Shown here one piece after another: positions 5,738-9,503 of a DNA stretch of 9,503 nt (positions are counted from its first letter, which is position 1; every line of letters begins with the position of its first letter). The position numbers and the translations under genes were made by a program. Origin of the DNA: Pseudaestuariivita sp. GTDB lineage: Bacteria; Pseudomonadota; Alphaproteobacteria; Rhodobacterales; Rhodobacteraceae. The DNA lies in the NCBI GenBank assembly GCA_020629995.1, contig JAHDCH010000086.1, forward strand, positions 1 through 9,503. Reading direction: 5' to 3'. A model generated the notes under the pieces. It was not told the DNA's origin. It did no database searches and worked only from the letters and a program-made list of their open reading frames with translations.

Positions 5738-6526
5738 ATGGCACATCCCCCCATCGCGCTGACCATCGCGGGTTCCGATTCGGGCGGAGGCGCGGGCATT
5801 CAGGCGGACCTCAAGGCATTTTCGGCGCGCGGCGTCTATGGCGCGAGCGTGGTGACGGCGATCACAGCGCAGAATACGCAGGCCGTGACGGCGGTGCACG
5901 CGGTGCCGGTGGATGTGGTGGCGGCGCAGATTGACGCGGTGCTGAGCGATCTGGATGTGAAGGCGGTGAAGATCGGGATGCTGTTTTCGCCCGAGCTGGT
6001 GGATGTGGTCGCGCGGGGGCTGGAAGGATTTGACGGCACGGTGGTGCTGGACCCGGTGATGATCGCCAAATCGGGCGATGCGCTGCTGAAGGACGAGGCG
6101 GTCGAGGCGCTGGTCGGGCGCATGGTGCCGCGCGCGGATCTGATCACGCCGAACCTGCCCGAGGCGGCGCGGCTGCTGGGTGAAGAGGTGGTGGACGCGG
6201 GCACGGGCGAGCGGTTGATGAAGCTGGGCGCGAAGGCGGTGTTGTTGAAGGGGGGGCATGCGACGGGTGATGTTTGCGCCGATGTGCTCCTCGCACCTGA
6301 CGGAGCGCGTCGCTTTGCAGCGCCCAGAATTGCCACCCGGAACACGCATGGCACGGGGTGTTCGTACTCCAGTGCCATCGCGGCGGAATGCGCCAAGGGC
6401 GCGGCGCTGCCCGAAGCGGTCGAGGCGGCGCATGGCTGGCTGCACGGAGCGATCCGGGCGGCGGATGACCTGCGCGTGGGGCAGGGGCACGGGCCGGTGC
6501 ACCATTTTCACGAGCTTTGGGCATGA
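5738..6526 (+). CDS. thiD: Bifunctional hydroxymethylpyrimidine kinase/phosphomethylpyrimidine kinase ThiD
   Basis: Phosphorylates 4-amino-5-hydroxymethyl-2-methylpyrimidine (HMP) to HMP-P and then HMP-PP, the pyrimidine precursor of thiamine phosphate; cytoplasmic. The 262-residue length is normal. It is a ribokinase-fold protein: IAGSDSGGGAGIQADLK (10-26) binds the pyrimidine, and VVLDPVMIAKSG lies mid-protein. NTHGTGCSYSSA (202-213) is the anion hole with the conserved Cys208. The ATG at 5738 follows AAAGGAG (5725-5731) at 6-nt spacing and begins the family homology. It is the first gene behind the TPP riboswitch, so it is the direct target of repression. Its stop overlaps the thiO start by 4 nt. 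No thiC, the usual source of HMP-P, is visible here, so that gene must lie elsewhere or HMP is salvaged. Confidence 0.97.
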   Translation: MAHPPIALTIAGSDSGGGAGIQADLKAFSARGVYGASVVTAITAQNTQAVTAVHAVPVDVVAAQIDAVLSDLDVKAVKIGMLFSPELVDVVARGLEGFDGTVVLDPVMIAKSGDALLKDEAVEALVGRMVPRADLITPNLPEAARLLGEEVVDAGTGERLMKLGAKAVLLKGGHATGDVCADVLLAPDGARRFAAPRIATRNTHGTGCSYSSAIAAECAKGAALPEAVEAAHGWLHGAIRAADDLRVGQGHGPVHHFHELWA

Positions 6527-7497
6527 GCCAGACGGTCACCATAGTGGGTGCGGGCGTCGCGGGTCTGTGCGCGGCGCGGGCGCTGGCATGGCGCGGCGCA
6601 GAGGTCACCGTGTGGGACCGCGAGCCAAAGCCCGGGCCGCACCATTGCAGCTGGTGGGCGGGCGGCATGCTTGCGCCCGGGTGCGAGGGCGAGAGCGCGG
6701 AGCCGGAGGTTGCGCTGTGGGGCAGGGACGCGGCCGAGTGGTGGACACGGGCGGGAGCCGAAGTTGTGCGCAATGGATCGCTGGTTGTGTCGCTGGGGCG
6801 CGACCGGGCCGAGCTGACGCGCTTTGCCAAGCGGACCGAGGGGCACGAGGCGGTGGATGCCGAAACGATCGCCGGGCTGGAGCCGGACCTTGTGGGGCGC
6901 GTGTCGCGGGGGCTGTTTTTCCGCGATGAGGCGCATCTGACGCCGAGGGATGCGCTGCGCGTGTTGCGGGCGCGGATGGCCGGAGAGGGCGTCAGGTTTT
7001 GCACCGGGGACGTGGACCCGGAGGCTTTGCCCGGCGTGGTGGTCGATGCACGCGGCTTTGCGGCGCGCGATGTGCTGGAGGGGCTGAGGGGCGTGAAGGG
7101 CGAGATGCTGGTGCTGCGCTGCCCCGAGGTGACGCTGCGCCGGCCTGTGCGCCTGCTGCATCCGCGCATCCCGCTGTATGTCGTGCCGCGAGGGGATGGG
7201 GTTTTCATGCTGGGCGCGACGCAGATCGAGGCAGTGGGCGACAGGATCACCGCGCGGTCGATGATGGAGCTGCTGAGCGCGGCCTATGCGCTGAACCCGG
7301 CCTTTGGCGAGGCGGAGGTGCTGGAGATCGGCGTCGACAGCCGCCCGGCCTTTGCCGACAACCTGCCGCGCGTGGAGCGCGACGGCGATGTGATCCGGGC
7401 CAATGGCCTTTTTCGGCACGGGTTCCTGCTGGGGCCGTGGCTGGGCGAGAGGGTGGCCGACATGGTGATGGAGGGACGCGATGCGCGTTGTGCTTAA
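6523..7497 (+). CDS. thiO: Glycine oxidase ThiO (FAD-dependent)
   Basis: An FAD-dependent D-amino-acid-oxidase-fold enzyme that converts glycine to dehydroglycine (iminoacetate), the C2-N unit of the thiamine thiazole, using oxygen. It has 324 residues from the ATG at 6523, somewhat short compared with Bacillus ThiO at about 369. The dinucleotide motif GAGVAG (9-14) with an acidic strand end (Asp32) binds FAD. WWAGGMLAP near residue 45 matches the family AAGMLAP flavin contact. The C-terminal GLFRHGFLLGPWLGE carries the Arg expected to bind the substrate carboxylate. The open frame also contains a TTG two codons upstream, but the ATGA overlap with thiD favours 6523. Its 3' end overlaps thiS by 17 nt. 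The presence of ThiO instead of ThiH implies the oxygen-dependent aerobic route. Confidence 0.93.
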   Translation: MSQTVTIVGAGVAGLCAARALAWRGAEVTVWDREPKPGPHHCSWWAGGMLAPGCEGESAEPEVALWGRDAAEWWTRAGAEVVRNGSLVVSLGRDRAELTRFAKRTEGHEAVDAETIAGLEPDLVGRVSRGLFFRDEAHLTPRDALRVLRARMAGEGVRFCTGDVDPEALPGVVVDARGFAARDVLEGLRGVKGEMLVLRCPEVTLRRPVRLLHPRIPLYVVPRGDGVFMLGATQIEAVGDRITARSMMELLSAAYALNPAFGEAEVLEIGVDSRPAFADNLPRVERDGDVIRANGLFRHGFLLGPWLGERVADMVMEGRDARCA

Positions 7498-7678
7498 CGG
7501 CGAAGCGGTTGAAACGGATGCGGCGACTCTTGAGGCCTTGCTCGAGGCGCGGGGCTTTGGCGGCAAGACGGTGGCGACGGCGGTGAACGGGGATTTTGTG
7601 CCTGCGGGCCTGCGCGGCGCGACACAGGTGCAGGACGGCGACCGGGTCGAGGTGCTGGCCCCGATGCAGGGAGGCTGA
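7481..7678 (+). CDS. thiS: Sulfur carrier protein ThiS
   Basis: A 65-residue ubiquitin-like (beta-grasp) sulfur carrier ending in Gly-Gly. Its C terminus is adenylated by a ThiF-type enzyme and converted to a thiocarboxylate that donates sulfur to the thiazole on ThiG. Typical features are VVLNGEAVE at the start, [11 protein letters not shown] in the middle, [13 protein letters not shown] at the end, and the normal small size. The ATG lies inside the end of thiO (17-nt overlap, different frame), with GGAGGG (7470-7475) 5 nt upstream. One nucleotide separates its stop from thiG. Confidence 0.96.
   Translation: MRVVLNGEAVETDAATLEALLEARGFGGKTVATAVNGDFVPAGLRGATQVQDGDRVEVLAPMQGG
7668..7674 (+). 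promoter_or_regulatory. thiG ribosome-binding site within thiS C-terminal codons
   Basis: AGGGAGG lies 5 nt before the thiG ATG at 7680. It coincides with the codons for the terminal Gln-Gly-Gly of ThiS (CAG GGA GGC), so the strong ribosome-binding site is encoded by the catalytically essential Gly-Gly. It decides the thiG start, because the same open frame extends upstream to 7596. Confidence 0.7.
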
Positions 7679-7679
7679 G

Positions 7680-8444
7680 ATGCGCGAGTTTTACGGAGTG
7701 GCGCTGGATACGCCCTTGATGCTGGGCACGGCGCAATATCCCTCGCCAGCGGTTCTGGCCGAGTCGTTTCAAAGGTCGGGTGCGTCGGTGGCGACTGTCT
7801 CGCTGCGCAGAGAGCAGGGGGCGGGGCAGGATTTCTGGCAGCTGATCCGCGATCTGGGGGTGCATGTGCTGCCCAACACCGCCGGCTGTCACACGGTCAA
7901 GGAGGCTGTGACCACGGCGCATATGGCGCGCGAGGTGTTTGGTACGAAGTGGATCAAGCTGGAGGTGATCGGCGAGGAGGACACGCTGCAACCCGATGTC
8001 TTTGGCCTGGTTGAGGCGGCACGGGTGCTGGCAGAGGATGGGTTCGAGGTGTTCCCGTACACGACCGAGGATCTGGTGGTGGCGGGCAAGCTGCTGGATG
8101 CCGGGTGCGAGGTGCTGATGCCCTGGGGCGCGCCGATTGGCTCGGGGCTGGGGCTGAACAACCTGTTTGGCCTGCGCGCGATGCGGGCGCATTTTCCGGA
8201 TGTGCCGCTGGTGATTGATGCGGGTCTCGGCCTGCCGTCTCAGGCGGCGCAGGCGATGGAGCTGGGGTATGACGCGATCCTGCTGAACACGGCGGTGGCC
8301 AAAGCGGGCGATCCGGCGATGATGGCGGAAGGGTTCGCAAGGGCGCTGGAGGCCGGGCGGCTGGCGTTTGACGCGGGACCGATGGAGCCGAGGGATATGG
8401 CGGCGCCGTCGACGCCGGTGATCGGGAAGGCGTTTCTGGAATGA
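7680..8444 (+). CDS. thiG: Thiazole synthase ThiG
   Basis: A TIM-barrel enzyme that assembles the thiazole phosphate ring from 1-deoxy-D-xylulose 5-phosphate, dehydroglycine from ThiO and sulfur from ThiS thiocarboxylate. It has 254 residues, the family norm. Lys93 in WIKLEVIGE is the expected Schiff-base lysine for DXP. Other family blocks are [11 protein letters not shown] near residue 15, [33 protein letters not shown] and [34 protein letters not shown]. The ATG at 7680 was chosen over the upstream frame extension to 7596 because homology starts there and AGGGAGG sits 5 nt before it. Its stop overlaps thiE by 4 nt (ATGA, 8441-8444). The clustering with thiO and thiS matches its direct partners in the reaction. 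Confidence 0.97.
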   Translation: MREFYGVALDTPLMLGTAQYPSPAVLAESFQRSGASVATVSLRREQGAGQDFWQLIRDLGVHVLPNTAGCHTVKEAVTTAHMAREVFGTKWIKLEVIGEEDTLQPDVFGLVEAARVLAEDGFEVFPYTTEDLVVAGKLLDAGCEVLMPWGAPIGSGLGLNNLFGLRAMRAHFPDVPLVIDAGLGLPSQAAQAMELGYDAILLNTAVAKAGDPAMMAEGFARALEAGRLAFDAGPMEPRDMAAPSTPVIGKAFLE

Positions 8445-9037
8445 GCCTGCCAAGATTTTACCCGATCTTTGACAGCGCGGAGTGGATCGCGCGGATGCTG
8501 CCGTTGGGCGTGAAGCTGGTGCAGCTGCGCGTGAAGGACCAGCCCGAGGATGTGCTGAGGGCCGAGATCACCCGCGCGCGGGATCTGTGCCGGAAGGCGG
8601 GCGCGCAGCTGGTGGTGAACGATCACTGGCAGCTGGCTCTCGATCTGGGGTGCGATTTTGTGCATCTGGGGCAGGAGGATATGGAGGAGGCGGACCTCCC
8701 CGCGCTCTTGCGTGCGCGTGTCGGCATTGGGCTCTCTACTCATGACGGGGAGGAGCTGGAAAAGGCGCTGTCGTGGGATCCGACGTATGTGGCGCTGGGG
8801 CCGGTGTATCCGACGATCCTGAAGAAAATGAAGTGGCACCAGCAGGGTTTGCCGCGCGTGACCGAGTGGAAAGATCGCGTGGGTGACGTGCCGCTGGTGG
8901 CCATTGGCGGCATGTCGGTCGAGCGGGCAGAGGGCGCGTTTGAAGCGGGGGCGGATATCGTCGCGGCCGTGACGGACATCACGCTGAACGAAGATCCCGA
9001 GGGCCGGGTGAGGAGTTGGGTCGAGGTTTGTTCGTGA
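8441..9037 (+). CDS. thiE: Thiamine phosphate synthase ThiE, divergent type
   Basis: Couples HMP-PP from ThiD with thiazole phosphate from ThiG to give thiamine phosphate; a TIM-barrel enzyme of 198 residues, slightly short. Retained active-site positions are Q28-x-R30-x-K32 (VQLRVKD), N60-D61 (VNDHW), D80 in HLGQED for magnesium, S99-T100-H101, and AIGGM (154-158) for phosphate. The loop equivalent to PTxTK in Bacillus ThiE (T156, T158, K159) is PTILK (124-128). The second Thr is therefore Leu127, and the loop continues into a [10 protein letters not shown] insertion. From memory, this is the style of alphaproteobacterial ThiE proteins. Gene context and the retained diphosphate and metal residues make the assignment safe. 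Both ends overlap neighbours by 4 nt. Confidence 0.92.
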   Translation: MSLPRFYPIFDSAEWIARMLPLGVKLVQLRVKDQPEDVLRAEITRARDLCRKAGAQLVVNDHWQLALDLGCDFVHLGQEDMEEADLPALLRARVGIGLSTHDGEELEKALSWDPTYVALGPVYPTILKKMKWHQQGLPRVTEWKDRVGDVPLVAIGGMSVERAEGAFEAGADIVAAVTDITLNEDPEGRVRSWVEVCS

Positions 9038-9503
9038 GCCGCTATGCGCGCCAGATGCTGCTGCCTGAGGTGGGCGAGCCCGGGCAGGCCCGGCTGGGCA
9101 AGGCGCACCTGCTGGTCGTGGGTGCGGGCGGGCTGGGCTGTGCCGCGCTGCCCTATCTGGTGGGCGCAGGTGTGAGGCGGATCACGCTGGTTGATCCCGA
9201 CGCGATCAGCCTGAGCAATTTGCACAGGCAGACGCTGTATCGCAGCGATCAGGTTGGCCAGCCAAAGGCCAAAGCGGCGGCGGAGGCCATGGCCGCGTTG
9301 AATGATGAATGCCGGATCGAGGCGGTGACCGAAGCGCTGACGCCCGCGAATGTGGGCGCGTTGATGCAGGGCGCGGATGCGGTGCTGGATTGCGCTGACA
9401 TGTTCGCGGTGTCCTACACGCTGTCTGATGCCTGCCGCGCGGCGGATGTGCCGCTGATCAGCGCGTCTGTTCTGGGGATGGCCGGGTATTGCGGCGGGTT
9501 TTG
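9034..9503 (+). CDS. thiF: ThiF/HesA/MoeB family adenylyltransferase, 3' end outside window
   Basis: An E1-like enzyme expected to adenylate the ThiS C-terminal Gly-Gly with ATP before sulfur transfer. The first 156 residues are visible, starting at a GTG (9034) that overlaps the thiE stop (GTGA). [13 protein letters not shown] (2-14) is the usual N terminus. GAGGLG (30-35) is the nucleotide motif, followed by Asp54, SNLHRQ (61-66) with the catalytic-type Arg65, and Lys78 in GQPKAKA. DCADMF (119-124) holds the conserved Asp122, but Met123 replaces the Asn more often seen after it. The C-terminal half, with possible zinc cysteines and any fused rhodanese domain, lies beyond the window. It is the sixth gene of the operon. 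MoeB is the main alternative, but the thi context favours ThiF. Confidence 0.9.
   Translation, partial: MSRYARQMLLPEVGEPGQARLGKAHLLVVGAGGLGCAALPYLVGAGVRRITLVDPDAISLSNLHRQTLYRSDQVGQPKAKAAAEAMAALNDECRIEAVTEALTPANVGALMQGADAVLDCADMFAVSYTLSDACRAADVPLISASVLGMAGYCGGF

Noticed and set aside
5441..6511. Long minus-strand open frame antisense to thiD and the riboswitch
   Set aside because: It would cross the TPP riboswitch and thiD on the opposite strand. The composition is that of an antisense shadow and no family is recognisable.
6144..7566. Overlapping long minus-strand frames antisense to thiO
   Set aside because: They are Pro/Ala/Arg/Ser-rich shadows; the thiO reading has FAD motifs and family blocks throughout.
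1..9503. CRISPR array, tRNA/rRNA genes, insertion sequence, phage, toxin-antitoxin or defence genes
   Set aside because: No spaced direct repeats, RNA-gene signatures, transposase or defence domains were seen; the gene content is metabolic and transport.

Overview
The window is GC-rich, tightly packed DNA with all recognisable genes on the + strand. Gene order, short or overlapping junctions, a TRAP transporter and the style of the thiamine proteins (a divergent ThiE, a ThiF with a DCAD motif) suggest an alphaproteobacterium, most likely a Rhodobacteraceae/Roseobacter-type marine bacterium. This placement is inference from protein character and repeat style; no rRNA or other marker is present. 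No stretch longer than 300 bases lacks a gene. The largest gap is 224 bases (5514-5737), and it holds a repeat-like hairpin, a candidate promoter and a TPP riboswitch.

Left part (1-5513) is an accessory catabolic/transport region. It starts inside a gene for an alginate-lyase-family (PL5-like) protein whose catalytic histidine position is leucine. Next come a short-chain dehydrogenase resembling 3-hydroxyacyl-CoA dehydrogenase type 2 and a small fumarylacetoacetate-hydrolase-family (FAH) protein. A complete tripartite TRAP transporter follows: periplasmic binding protein, small DctQ-type membrane subunit and large DctM-type permease. A nested inverted-repeat structure sits just upstream of the binding-protein gene, and a 10-bp GC-rich hairpin separates it from the membrane subunits. 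The SDR, FAH and TRAP genes may form a module for import and oxidation/hydrolytic cleavage of an organic acid; the substrate cannot be read from the sequence.

Right part (5514-9503) is a thiamine biosynthesis operon, thiD-thiO-thiS-thiG-thiE-thiF, with thiF running off the window. It is preceded by a well-formed TPP riboswitch (CTGAGA box, GAACCTGATCC, CGGCGTAGGGA, perfect 7-bp P1). A candidate promoter would start transcription at the first base of P1. Downstream of the aptamer a helix can be drawn that hides the thiD ribosome-binding site, and a competing helix can be drawn with the aptamer, suggesting translational control. ThiO, ThiS, ThiF and ThiG make the thiazole, ThiD makes HMP diphosphate, and ThiE joins the two. 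Five of the six coding junctions overlap or nearly abut (4 nt, 17 nt, 1-nt gap, 4 nt, 4 nt).

I found no evidence of an undescribed system. The items most worth a second look are the altered active site of the alginate-lyase-family protein, the riboswitch expression platform, the nested dyad upstream of the TRAP binding-protein gene, and two candidate dispersed repeats in intergenic gaps.
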